64,000 nucleotides of DNA from Petrosia ficiformis (taxonomy: Eukaryota > Porifera > Demospongiae > Haplosclerida > Petrosiidae). The notes under the pieces were generated by a model, which worked only from the letters and a program-made list of their open reading frames with translations, made no database searches and was not told the DNA's origin. The stretch lies in the NCBI GenBank assembly GCA_947044365.1, contig OX345641.1, positions 4,372,460 to 4,436,459 of the forward strand, in the 5' to 3' direction. The position numbers and the translations under genes were made by a program. Shown here piece after piece: positions 45,732 through 57,633 of this stretch (position 1 is its first letter; each line of letters opens with the position of its first letter).

Positions 45732-46468
45732 TAGTCTGGCGAGCCACACCCTTCGCTAAGTGGAGGAAGGGTCTGGTTGCATTGGTATACTTCATTCGTT
45801 CTTTGCTGCAAAAATATTGCAGCCCAATCAGATTACAGTAATAAGCAACGTCACTATAATCACGTGACAAATGATGGCGGTTCCTAGAGAGGTGATTATC
45901 AGCGAGAAGGCAGCTTCATTTCTTGGCTACTCGTCCTTTAAAGCCCGTTCAGAAGGAGGTCATAACATCATTTCTCAAAGGAAACGATGTCTTTTGTGTT
46001 TTACCGACAGGGTACGGAAAAAGCCTCTGCTTTTCCTGTCTTCCCACTGCTTTTGATATACTCCACTCAAAAGAATCAGGACATTCACTGGTAATAGTGA
46101 TAAGTCCTCTGAAAGCTTTAATGGAATATCAAGTAAGCCAATTTCATTTTTGCAGCCCTTGTTTATATCTTGTATAATATTAATCTTGTTTTTCTTTGAT
46201 GACTGCTGTTTTTAATATGATATTACTACCAGCATCAGTGGAGGTAAGAGATCGCCTGTCACTGCATCTTTCTGCTATGTCTTCTCCGCAGCCAAGACAA
46301 AAAACTTCTCTTCTACTTGCCATATCCAACGTGTTTACACGTGTGTTGATCATGAATGTCATTAACATTACGCTAATATTGCGTCATACATTCCATTAGA
46401 ACCAGTTGGGTATACCAATGCAACCAGACCCTTCCTCCACTTAGCGAAGGGTGTGGCTCGCCAGACTA
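45732..46468 (+). mobile_element. 59-bp-TIR element with 9-bp TSD carrying a RecQ fragment
   Basis: Perfect 59-bp terminal inverted repeats start TAGTCTGGCGAGCCACACCC and end at GGTATAC. The flanking direct repeats are TCCTTGGAT (45723-45731) and TCCTTGAAT (46469-46477), a 9-bp target duplication with one mismatch. The element interrupts a GTATGCTAATA foldback MITE, whose halves lie at 45669-45731 and 46478-46560. No transposase is encoded; inside is the 5' end of a RecQ-like gene. TIR length and TSD size fit Mutator-type (MULE) or Rehavkus-type elements. Confidence 0.8.
45871..46131 (+). pseudogene. RecQ-like helicase, 5' exon fragment
   Basis: It starts MMAVPREVIISEKAASFLGY SSFK in one frame, then shifts by one base (near 45938) to PVQKEVITSFLKGNDVFCVL and PTGYGKSLCF (Walker A; RecQ motif I). 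It ends SLVIVISPLKALMEYQ at a consensus donor (GTAAGC at 46132), just where RecQ helicases continue with motif Ia (SPLxALMxDQ). Motifs II-VI are absent. It is the start, first exon and part of the first intron of a helicase gene, caught inside the TIR element. Confidence 0.8.
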
Positions 46469-46961
46469 TCCTTGAATGTGATATAACACTCGCAGGCTCA
46501 GGCTATATCACATCCTTGGACACAAAACTCAGGTTCTATATTTTGAATATAGGACCTATTAGCATATTGTATATATTACCATATATGGGCCCAGGGACGA
46601 GATCAAAGCTGTCATGATTAGTTGCCTCGCCATCACTCAGTAATTAAACTCATGAAATCATTAATTATTTGGGAAATCAATTAAATGCAACCACACCTCC
46701 ATGAATATAAGAATATAATTAAAAATCTAAGGATTAAGCACCCAGCCCCTCCTTTCAAAAATCTGAACCCACCCAATGTACCTCTTGGGCAAAGAGTGTT
46801 TGGGATGAATGGGCTCAAGTGAGAATGATAACACTACATGTAGAAAAAAGAACCTTCCTTCCATGCAGCACCGAAGCAGTTGCCTATCAATCAATGACTC
46901 CTTCCAATTTAACTTCTCATCATCTAACGTTACCCCCTTACTGTAACAAACAGTCAACATT

Positions 46962-47227
46962 AGTGAACTGGTTAAAGTGCTAGCCTGCAATCGAAAGGTT
47001 GCAGGTTCTAGCCCCACTAGGGTCAGGCTTTTTCTCTCGCCTATGAGTTTACTCAGCTCTACCCTCAAAAATGAGAAGGTGTTTATCACTGCATCCTTCG
47101 GAGGGGATGTAAAGCTGTCGGTCCCGGGGAGCTGGTTAATATTAGCACTTATGCTATTCTAGTTTCCTCGTTAAGCCACATTTGGTCAAAACACTTGTAA
47201 AAATAAATAAATAAATAAAATAAAAAA
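46962..47227 (+). mobile_element. tRNA-derived SINE with AACATT target duplication
   Basis: The tRNA-like head has an A-box-like TGGTTAAAGTGC and B-box-like GGTTCTAGCCC. The conserved body is CATCCTTCGGAGGGGATGTA then AAGC and GTCGGTCCCGGG, and the tail is (AAAT)n/A-rich. AACATT flanks it at 46956-46961 and 47228-47233. The homologous position in unit 1 (about 38550-38560) lacks the insert, giving an empty site. Confidence 0.85.
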
Positions 47228-47291
47228 AACATTGACTGAATGTATGTTGACAATAACTTTTGGAATTATAATTTCAGTAATAGGTTACTAT

Positions 47292-47503
47292 TAGTCTCGC
47301 ATATAGCCAAACTCAACCCTAAACAGGAAGGGTGTGGTGAATCCACTCTTCAAATGAAACCAATATTTCATAAACCATGTGTTTACAAAGTTTAATGAAT
47401 TTTATTAGTTGTATTATCGCGTTAGCTGTTGATAAACGTATGTACAGTGGATTCACCAGACTGATACTTCCTATTCAGGGTTGGATCTGGCTACATGAGA
47501 CTA
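47292..47503. mobile_element. TAGTCT-type foldback MITE with 9-bp TSD (copy 2)
   Basis: Duplicate of 38632-38859, with GGTTACTAT at 47283-47291 and 47504-47512. The termini TAGTCTCGCATATAGCCA and TGGCTACATGAGACTA resemble the first and last bases of the RecQ-bearing element (TAGTCTGGCGAGCCA), so both belong to one superfamily. Confidence 0.8.
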
Positions 47504-48004
47504 GGTTACTATGGTTTACTTTGAGAACTTAGTAACCTGATATTATCAACAGTACATAATAGAGAGAGAAGGAGAGTATCGCACTTCTGTATAAGCGTGC
47601 ACCACAACCTATATATATGACCTTTATAATAATATTCACGATGTAATCATCACTTGTTGAGGTGTTGTGTGACCATATTGCAGATGAATGATGCAGCAAC
47701 CACACCTTTCCCTCCTGTGCAGCATTTGCCTCAATTATCAGTCTCACATTGCTGATGTACCTACCACGTTACAAGACGGGACTGTCTGGGAATTCTCATC
47801 ACAAAACTATGGCAAACTATAACATGACAAAATCAGGTTACCAACATGGTAACTATCCTCGGAGTAATTCTCAACAAAGTTTGAAAAGGAAACTGTGACC
47901 AAGTACATTTTAATTTCGTTTTATCAATGCTAACTACATTTAGCTGCTTTGGCTTTACACTATTGTTCTGAATCATTGGTGGCGCTTCAGAAATAATGAG
48001 CCAA

Positions 48005-48478
48005 ATAGCACATTGCCGCCATCCTTTGTGTGTCTATGTTGAAAATAGCTCTGTTACTCAGATAAGCAGCTATTGCTATGGCTACTGATTTGTCGCACCT
48101 GCATGTGTCATCATTGACCTTGCTGACTCCATTAATGTGTGATTTATTCTCTCAGCAACTCCATTCTGTTCTGGTGAGTAAGGTACTGTCCATTCATACT
48201 CTTGAAGTAATCCATGAATTCTTTTGTCAGATATTCACCACCATTATCAGTGCGCAATCTCACAGTTCCACAGCAATTTGTGTTTGTTGTGATTGCTTCA
48301 AATTCCTTAAATTTTTCAAAAACTTCTGACTTCTGCTTCGTGAAGTATACAGCACAGCATCAAGAATAATCATCTATAAATGTTACAAAGTACTTGCTTC
48401 CAACAATCGATTCAACTGACATTGACCCGCAGACATCATTGTGAATCAGTTCCATTTTTCTGGTGGAGTGTTTCCATG
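48005..48478 (-). pseudogene. Ty1/copia integrase fragment, second copy
   Basis: Colinear with 39343-39894 but with several deletions (for example in the YWAEAIAIAAYL region and before the HSDVC block), leaving no continuous frame. It came with the unit duplication and has decayed further. Confidence 0.8.
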
Positions 48479-48483
48479 TATTA

Positions 48484-48706
48484 CAGTATATGTCAATAAA
48501 AGGTCACCACCATACAGTAACAGTAATTACCTTAGTTCTACTGTCAGTATAGTATAGTAATTACTGTCTCACTACTGTGGTGTTCAATTGACAAGTATAC
48601 CAATTACTGTCAAAACTACTGTTGAACTACTGTAGTGTGGAAATGTAACTACTGAGTAATTACTGTACTGTATGATGACTTTTTATTGACTTGTACTGTA
48701 TATATC
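48484..48706. mobile_element. Tc1-type foldback MITE, copy 8
   Basis: Starts ACAGTATATGTCAATAAAAG and ends GATGACTTTTTATTGACTTG plus TACTGTA. It sits immediately upstream of the unit 3 exon 17 pseudo-copy. It is the only copy of this MITE found outside the SRRT body. Confidence 0.8.
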
Positions 48707-48722
48707 ATTCTTTCACATGTAG

Positions 48723-49251
48723 GATTCCCTAATATGAGAATGGGATTTGATCCTAGGAGGAAGAATGAGAGGTCAATGACGACCACCAAGAGGAAGGTAC
48801 ATGTTTGTATATATGTGTTTGAATGTGCATGCAACATGAATGTTAGAGTAGTTTACAATTTCATTGGCAAAATGCATATTATCTCTGTTGCTATTTTAAA
48901 AGTCTATTAATTTTATACATGTAGTAACAATGAATGTCATCCATTTTATGTAAGTACTGTACCTTTTCCAATCTATTTATTCATTACATACCCAACACTT
49001 CATATTTGATAACTTGCATTCATTGCAAAATACAGTGCATATTTACAGCCGTATAGGTAGTATGATGCATTACGATTAAATGTTATGGTCTTTTTTATGG
49101 CCCTTAGTGCATGTGCAAAGCAATCATAGGGATACTTTGTTCTCCATTTGATATTAATTACTTCCGTTCTTTTTACAGAGGAGGAAGAGGAGGTGGAAGG
49201 AGAAGATTGATGCAGCATGATGATCTTGATGCACCTCCTGATATGTACTGA
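48723..49251 (+). pseudogene. SRRT exon 17-18 pseudo-copy (unit 3)
   Basis: The exon 17 copy is 48723-48796 (74 bp; one extra G after GATCCTAG shifts the frame), with its AG acceptor and GT donor intact. The exon 18 copy is 49179-49251, with acceptor and stop intact. The CGACGA codons of exon 17 have become TGACGA. If spliced it could not encode the SRRT tail. Confidence 0.9.
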
Positions 49252-50943
49252 ACATATTTCGTTAATCACACATATTGTGTTATTATGTTTCTTTGGTTTT
49301 CACAAAATAATTATAATTGCTAAACCATAAATAAAAGCTGCAAAGCTTGTGGACACTTGAAAGGGTATGTGTAGATAACAGATTCCAGTCTTATACAACA
49401 TGTGCCTCATGACTTGTGAGTCTTTAATTATTGTTATAAATTATTAATAATGATGTTGTATAATTTTATATATGAAATTGCACATTCAAGGACTACTGAG
49501 AGGGGTGGAGGATGAGGTCATTAAATATTCTATAGTTTAAAAATGGAAAAAAATACGGAGTATGATTTATATATATATATACCATATATGAACTAGCTGC
49601 AACAAATTAACTGTGACATAGGGGGCCAAAATTGATTGTTTGCATTCTCCCCAAGGTGGTTTATTTGACTACTCAAATCAATTTATTGTGTTAGTCAACT
49701 AGCCTACCCCATGACACATCTTTAGTTTTACAACATAATTAACTTTTTATCATAAAATTATATACAACTTATCCCAATATTCTAATAAATTAATCACAGC
49801 AATGTGTACATTGCAAATATTGAAAGTTTGTAAATTATAGATTTAACTGCATTTCCAATGTTATTATTTCTGCTATATAAATTTTCAAAATTTGCAATAT
49901 ACACATGCAGGTGGAAAATACTCACCTCTGTGTTTACTGGTGATATCATGCATGTTTGTGAACTCCTACATTGTAGAAACATAGCTTAAGTGTTTCTCTA
50001 CAGTGTTAAACTATATAATTATATATTATGTATAATTATTGATGTAAATAGCTATAATGCAGTTGTAATAATTAAATACGCAGAATGCTGAACAAGTCAC
50101 CAAAAGGGATTTATAAATAACCAAGGAGAATGTACTGTCCATAAAATTAATTTTAAATCATATTCTCAGTATAGGAAATGCTTGTTAATAATAACCATTG
50201 ACAAGCATTTCTATCATTAATGAAGTAATGGAGCAACTGTGGTTTGTAAGATGATTTGTGTAGGATATCTCCATGCTGTTAGGATATTTTATGGGCTTAA
50301 ATATATACTGCAAGTAGGAAATGGTCATATGTACAACCTAAAACCAAATGGTCATATGCACAACCGAAAGACACCTAGATTCATACCGTGGAACTCCTTT
50401 GGGCAGGCATATAATTCCTGTGACATATCAAAGGTTATTATGACAATTTCCCATAAACATAATAAAAATTACAATGCCACTACCATTTAAATGCTAGTAT
50501 TGATGTTTAGGGACAATAAAAGCATGTTTTAAAACTCATAAATTTGGTATAGCCATAATATAAATGTACAGAAACTTTACACAATTATAAGGCACTTTGC
50601 TGGGGCTGACCATAAATGTAATTATTATTACATAAACAGCCTACAGCTAGGCCTTGGCAAATTATGCTCAACATTTCTGTTATTATGCTATTTTGTGGAA
50701 GGATTCCAACAAGTTTAGTGGGCAATTAAATTAAATTTTGAATAACAATACACATTTAGAGTCAACAAATAGATTACCACATTCAAGGAAAATAAAATAG
50801 GGCTTTATCACATCCAAGGACACAAAACTGAGGTATGATGGTGACATCTCCTGCATAGTGTGCACATGGAAAGTCTATATACAATATAGAACTCACCACA
50901 TCAAAGGGATGATGTCACCATCATACTATTAAATATATACATA

Positions 50944-50999
<56 letters not shown>

Positions 51000-51307
51000 T
51001 ATATATATATATAATTACATATAATATGTATATACGTGTTATAGCTAATACAGATAGAACTATGGATAGAAAACTGCAAATAATTTTAATGTTATTGTAA
51101 CATAATAATTTTTGAAAATAGTCCATATAAGAAACATCTTTTTGATTTAATTTATTTGAAGGGAAAGCAATTACTAAATTTACTACGAAAGATTTTGTGT
51201 ATAAGTATTATTATAAATGATAATTATCAATAACAGCATGGTGTGTTTGAATGCATTTTATTTAATTATGATGAGATCTATGCTATAATTAAATTGTGTT
51301 ATGTCTT
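49252..51307. other. Unit 3 flank (copy of 33542-35814)
   Basis: No gene. It is the duplicated flank with deletions, a foldback pair remnant at 50800-50930, and a long (AT)n run at about 50950-51010. Confidence 0.6.
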
Positions 51308-52990
51308 CTAATGCTTTTGCGTATGAAGTAATTGTGTAAGTTCTTCAATGGAAACCTCACTGTCTTCAATTCCTTCATCTCTATGGTGTAGTAGTTCTCT
51401 CTCATATTGTTCCTCAATAATTGCTTGTTCATTAACAATCTCATCTCTCTCACGATAATGATAGAATAGAAAGGAAGATACAAAAGCCTTTAACACCATG
51501 ATATATATTCCAAGTATTTTCATCTATCATGTATCCGTCCAATACATTAACTACTAAGTACTTAATAGAGAGTGTCGAATACCAAATTCCAATTAGCAAC
51601 CCTTTCATTGTGTATGGTGCTTGTGCACATATGAACTCCAGAACTGTCATGAAAACTAGTAAATAAGCTAATCCATGTAATATTTGTGGTATTATTAGCA
51701 ACAAAAATAGGTGATCGTGTACTAGAAGTTGAGGACAAACCATTTCACATGTTCCATTTACAATTGATTTTGTATTTGCAAGTAGGCAAAGGGTAGTAAT
51801 TGAAGAATTATCATTTGTGTATTCATACAACACATTGAAATAGCATGTGGAAATATTATCTTTTGAAGACATCAACAAGTTAATGACAGGATAAACAGCT
51901 TCTCTTATTAAACAAAGAAATAGTCCAATATTAACCCTTTTCAATAAATTTGGAGTATATTTACCAAAATACTGTTTAACACATAGTTGATACAGTGGTA
52001 TTCCAATCACAATCACAAGCAATGTTACATGTTCTGGATTCATTACTAGTAGTCCCATAGTCCACAATGTAGGACATCCTAAATTATACATCATGTATTG
52101 ACCGAGTGAATATCCATCACCTGATAACTGGAAACCGAACAAAGAAATGATGAGAAGTAAAAGTTGCAAAATTGTCTTAATATCTTCAACTTGTTCATTT
52201 GTAAAAGGACCACCATATTTGCGTTTACCCAAATCTATACGAGATGGAATGTCATTTTCCCAGTATGTGAAAGCACTGCGATTTACAGGATACTTGTGAT
52301 CCCATGAATATTTGACGACATCCAAGACTATTTTGAATGGATTGATTCTTACAGGATTCATGTAGATACATGTATGCTTTTTGGATATTCTCATAAAAAG
52401 CAAACCAAGAATAATCAACATAATTTCAATTGCAGATGGAAATAACAGTATCAAACCATAAATTGAGTCATCTTGGTAATGATTATTTAACTCTATTTTG
52501 CAAAGTTTGTGTATATAATATAAAAGAGCTAAAAGGATAAAGTGGTCCTACATGTAGACTCCAGTAGTACCAATGAATGAAAGAACTTAACTGTTCTGAT
52601 GATGCTTCAAGCATTTGATCCATACCAAATTGAATAGCATTTGCTTCATACATTCCAAAACCTATAACCCCTACTATTACAATAGTTGCTTGGAAGATTA
52701 AATTACGGATGAAGACGTATTTTGTGATATCAGGTTTAAGTACTGTAAACATGAACAAAGAGCTTATTAAAACTGATACAAGTGAGATATTAATCATTCT
52801 GTAATATGTAACACGAACATCAGCAATCCATCCAAATAGTGGATACAGAATATATGATATACCTTGTGAAATAGTCCAGGATATTTTTACATAACCTATC
52901 AACATGTGCGAAGTCCAATTATTGGCAGTAATGATAAAGAAATGGATGAGAAGACAAGTCAATAAAGTCACATTTAATTGGTTTACTAGG
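51308..52990 (-). pseudogene. POT/SLC15-like transporter, copy 3 (recent pseudogene)
   Basis: It is very close to copies 1, 2 and 5 along its length but has at least four lesions. A 1-bp loss just after the start turns CCTCTAG into CCCTAG and gives a stop. The segment IAAIN is deleted in frame (MFTVLKP). A frame break near 52540 follows SLHVGPL. A 26-bp deletion near 51465 between direct repeats ATGATAGAAT removes YFVHKF. The remaining pieces (52971-52483, 52454-51450, 51523-51308) still read as transporter with the EELTQLL tail. The promoter block carries a TTAA-type MITE. Confidence 0.9.
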
Positions 52991-53034
52991 GCATCTCGAA
53001 CACTTAGAACAACAGAATAACGTAAACTATTTAA

Positions 53035-53281
53035 GGTTGTACTAGGGGGAGATGTAGGTGAAACTCCAATCGGTTTCTAGTTTTGCCAGCTTCTTGCTGC
53101 ATACAATCTGGTTCAATTCTGTATCTTTTGGAAGCCACACCCTCCCAGGGTATAATTATTGGGCCTAAATGTTTTCACTGATAGTTTATTTTCAGAAACA
53201 AAGCTAAACAAAGCTAAACACACCCTTCGGGTGGTGGAGGGGGCGGTAGGCAGTCGCATCCGCCCACTCCCTAGTACTACC
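53035..53281. mobile_element. 247-bp MITE at a TTAA target
   Basis: The ends GGTTGTACTAGGGGGAG and CTCCCTAGTACTACC are inverted and flanked by TTAA (53031-53034, 53282-53285). The homologous site in the other units is ACTATTTAAATATGG, with a single TTAA, an exact empty site. This fits piggyBac/Kolobok-type integration. A truncated relative ends at about 60404 (CTCCCTAGTACTACCTTAA). Confidence 0.85.
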
Positions 53282-53371
53282 TTAAATATGGCCGTTTTCA
53301 GTTAGCCCTCCTTACGAAATTTTAAACACTTGACGCGAAGCCGAGGTGATTATAAATGTGGCAGGTGCGTC

Positions 53372-54492
53372 AGCATTGCCTCGCAAGCAACAGTGTAGAA
53401 TATGTGCAGTCTTGAATTAAGCTTGCTATGAAACTGATGATGACAAAGAGGAATTTAGAATGATCAGTTTGAAGGATTTGGAATGGTAAAGGATGAGGTG
53501 GTTGGCACACACATACACCCAGACTTTATACATATACTTCTGCATGCAATGGAGTTAAGTTTTCCAGCACATCTCTGTCTATAGCTGCTCTTTCAAAGCC
53601 AGTCAGATGAGTTGAATGTAAGCTTCATTAATTCCAGTCTCAATTCTGTTGTCTTCCTTGAACACATTCATTAGACAATCCAATAAGAAATTGCTACACC
53701 AACAGAAATTGAATTGAATTGCTATTGTAAGTGGTTAAGTTTATGGGGTGTAATTAACATTCCAGAAGCTAATTAATCTCTCTTTGATGTGGTGAGTTCT
53801 GTATGTTGTATAAACTATAAATATAAGATGTAAAGCTTGTGGACATGCACTTGAAAGGGTATGTGTAGATAACAGATTCCAGTCTTATACAACATGTGCC
53901 TCAGACTTGTGAGTCTTTAATTATTTGTTATTTTAATAAAGATATTGTATATATATATTTTTTTAATGAATTGCACACCATCCATATTCAAGGACTACCA
54001 AGAGGGGTGGAAGATGAGGTCCTTAACCATTCGATCTCAAAAAAGGGACGAGGAATCTGGCTCGCAAGATTAGTTGTTTCTGTTCTCTACTTCTTAATTT
54101 CACCTCTGTCTTGGCCTCTTCTGTAGCTCCCGCTCTTTGCTTCCTTTTTCTCAGTGTAGCTAGGCATCGAAGTGATGAAGGCATGCTGTAGGTCTCTCAT
54201 TCGTAGGTTCCTCACTCGTCTCTATATTACAATACACGTGGTCAACTGATTAACGTGCCTGTGGTCGTACGTTTCATTATTGCATTCCTAAGTGTGACAG
54301 AACCTAGATCTCCCAGATTAGTTGCCTCACACTAAGGTGCTCGGCAATTAACTCAAAAGAAACACAACACATTTTTATGGCATTACCACTCTAACTGATA
54401 TTTCTCAACAAAATTCAAAATTTAATTTCTTTCAAAGGGAAAGCAGCTACACCTTTATTATGATTATCTATATTTAAGCTTATTATAATTAT
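53372..54492. other. Spacer 3 with SRRT-flank fragment
   Basis: No gene. 53400-53800 repeats the inter-unit spacer. 53810-54030 repeats SRRT 3'-flank sequence (AAGCTTGTGGACATGCACTT, GATAACAGATTCCAGTC, GGACTACCAAGAGGGGTGG). 54040-54490 is unique AT-rich DNA. Confidence 0.5.
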
Positions 54493-56239
54493 TTAAATCC
54501 TAGTGTCTGATAATCTCTTGGCTAACAATAAGTAGTTGAGATGGTTCATCCTCATTTTCACTGTCTTCTTCATTTCAAGTTCTCCCTCATATTGTTCTTC
54601 AATAATTGCTTGTTCATTCACAATCTCATCTCTCTCACGGTAATGATAAAATTTGTGAACAAACAAAAATGATACAATAGAAAGGAATAAGACAAAACCT
54701 TTTATACCATGGTATATATTCCAGGAATTGTACTCAATGTATGTATCCATATTATACACTGCTAAATACTTGATAAAGAGAGTTGCATACCACACACCAA
54801 TTAGTAATCCTTTCATTGTATGTGGTGCTTGTGCACATATGAACTCCAGAACTGTCATGAAGACAAGCAATTGAATTAATCCATGAAGTATTTGAGGTAT
54901 TAATAGCAATAAGAAAAGGTTATCATTATCTTCATTCTCCGGACACGCTAATTCACATGTTCCATTTATAACTAATTTTGTTTGTCCAATTATGCATAAT
55001 GTTACAATGGAGGAATTCATTCCAGTAAATGGATACAAATAATTTATATAACAAGATGAAACGTTTTCTGTAGTATCTGCTAATAAAGAGAAAAAAGGAA
55101 AAAGCGTTTCTCTGATTAAACAGATGAACAATCCAATATTCATTCTTGTTAGCATATTTGGAATATATCTACTCAAGTATTTCTTCACAAGAAACTCATA
55201 TACTGGTATTCCCATAAGAATTACAAGTAACACCACATGTTCTGGATTCAGTAGTAATAAAAACATGTACCACATTTTAGGACATCCTAAATAGTACATC
55301 ATGTATTGACTAAATGTAAATCCATCTCCTGATAACTGAAAACCAAATAATGAAACAATTAGAAGTAAAAGTTGTAAAAGTCTCTTGACATCTTCCACTT
55401 GTTCATTAGTAAGCGGCCCTCCATATTTGTGTTTACTCAAATCTATACGAGATGGAACATCATTCTCCCAATATGTGAAACCACTACGATTTACTGGATA
55501 TTTGTTTTTCCAGGCATACTGTAAAACTTTGAAAATGTTCTGTAGTGGATTTATGTGTGTTATCAATGTAGAGATGATTCTTTGACTTTATAATGATTAA
55601 AAGACCAATAATTGCAAGTATGATTTGAAGAAGAGATGGAAAAAGAATCATCCAACTGAAGATGTAATTAGCTGTAGGTTTTGGACCATCCAGATTAAAC
55701 TGGCAATTCTGCATGTATGCTATCACAGCAGCAAGTAGATAGTAACTAATAAGTTGTCCAAAGTGTACACTCCAGTAATACCAATGGATGAATGAACTTA
55801 ACTCTTCTGATGAAGATTCAAGCATTTGATCCATACCAAATTGAATGGCATTTGATTCAAACAATCCTAATCCACCAATTCCAACCATAAAGGTACTGAT
55901 GGTGAAGGCTATGTTGATGAAATACACCAAATTATTTTGCTGGATTAAGAAGTTTGGCTTAAGGAGAGTGACCATAACATAGACAATTTGAAAGAAGGAA
56001 CTGGTTAAAACAAATATGAATGATAGTCTAATCATTTTGTAATGGGTTACACGAACATCAGCAATCCATCCCAACATAGGATACAGAAGATATGCTATTC
56101 CTTGTGCAATATTCCAGGATAGTGCTTGATATCTTTCCACGCCTTGTTTAGTCCAGTTATGAAAACTTTGGATGAAGAAATGAATCATAACACATGTTAG
56201 TAGAGCCACTTTGGAACCTTGTAGTAAAAACATGTTCAT
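54493..56239 (-). pseudogene. POT/SLC15-like transporter, diverged copy 4 (two frameshifts)
   Basis: It starts MNMFLLQGSKVALLTCVMIH at 56239 and aligns over its full length with the other copies but is clearly older: GWIADVRVTHYKMIRL, FGMDQMLESSSEELSSFIHW, SGFTYWENDVPSRIDLSKHK, APHTMKGLLIGVWYA. The frame breaks once near 55570 (KSKNHLYI, then ITHINPLQNIFK in the next frame) and again near 54570, where the expected acidic dileucine-like tail lies in another frame. Without sequencing error it is a pseudogene, although the two long frames (251 and 357 residues) are otherwise clean. A relic of the same subtype lies at 60655-61035. Confidence 0.75.
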
Positions 56240-57633
56240 ATAACACTCAGTAGTCTGCTAATATAAGTTAGAAAGATAATTGTTCTATTTTGAACACGAC
56301 AAATATTTATTGAAACAGCATGTTTTCCCAAAAGATTTGAAATTCCTAAATAAACTAGATATATTATAATATTAATAATGATAGGATGTGACTATAGTAG
56401 ACTAATTGATTGTGTTCTCATAATTAAATATGTATCTTCAGCTAGCCCTACAGAATTTCATATATAATTATAGTAATTATGTTATAAGAAAGCTTATAAT
56501 TTTATAATGCTTCTGTACATTAATTACATTGCAAACGTACAGTAATATGCAAAATGACATGTTTACATTAATTATATTCAGCATAATCATAATCATTTAT
56601 CATTGCTTTAATATAATATATACAGCGTGTCACATTTAAAATAATGTCAATAATTATAATTATTTAAAGATCTCCTTGTAAACAACAACTGCTACACATG
56701 ATAATGTCCAAAAACAAATTATCTTAGCAGCTACAGATGTTGAAAGTTTACAAGGAGAAACAATAACATTTTAGAAGATATTGGGATAATTCGTTATAAA
56801 TACTGTAACACTAAAACTATATACACAAGGGTCATTCCAACAAGTTTAGTGCATGGGCAATTAAATTTTGAATAACAATGCAAATTTAGAGTCAACAAAT
56901 AGATCACCACATTCATGGAAAATGCTCACTTCTTTTGCTGTGATATTTTGTGTTAGCTAATGAGCTTACATTATTATTATCAATATTAATTGACGATACA
57001 ATTTTAGAAAGCTGAAGGAGTTTGGGGGGGAAAAGTTAAAACAACCATAATTTTCTTATGGAAACAAACATCACTATATACATAGTAAGTAATGTACATT
57101 TCAACATATGTAATACATTAAATTAGTTTACCTGAGCAATCATCACTTATTATAAATTATTGTCTCCAGAAATAACAACATTTTGAATCCACTTCATATT
57201 ATATCACCATTATATAATTATAATGTGAATACTGAATATATTAAAAATTATTATTTAATATAATACATAACCTATATATATAATTATATTTCTATATGTA
57301 ATATATATCATAGTATGCTAATAAGTCCTATATACAAAATATAGGACCTGAGTTTGTCACCATCATACTATATATATATATATATATATATACATATCTA
57401 TAAGAATATATATATCATAATACCTATTGATCCAAAACTGCAAATAATTTCGACATTTTGAGAATAGTTGATATAAAAACATTCTATGATTTAAACAGAA
57501 AGCAATTATTACATTAATTTTACTATGAAAGATTTTAAGTATTATTATAAATGATATTTGTCAATAACAGCATGGTGTGTTTGCTATATAATTATGATAA
57601 GAGCTTTGCTATAATTAAGTCATATTATGTCTT
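56240..57633. other. Spacer 4
   Basis: No gene. 56240-56800 is AT-rich and in part shared with 61036-61220. 56820-57150 and 57470-57610 repeat the SRRT flank (CAAGGGTCATTCCAACAAG). A GTATGCTAATA foldback fragment lies at 57312-57370, followed by (AT)n. Confidence 0.5.

Noticed and set aside
46962..47040. Possible tRNA gene (A-box and B-box-like sequences)
   Set aside because: The cloverleaf is imperfect and the sequence continues into a SINE body, A-rich tail and target duplication.
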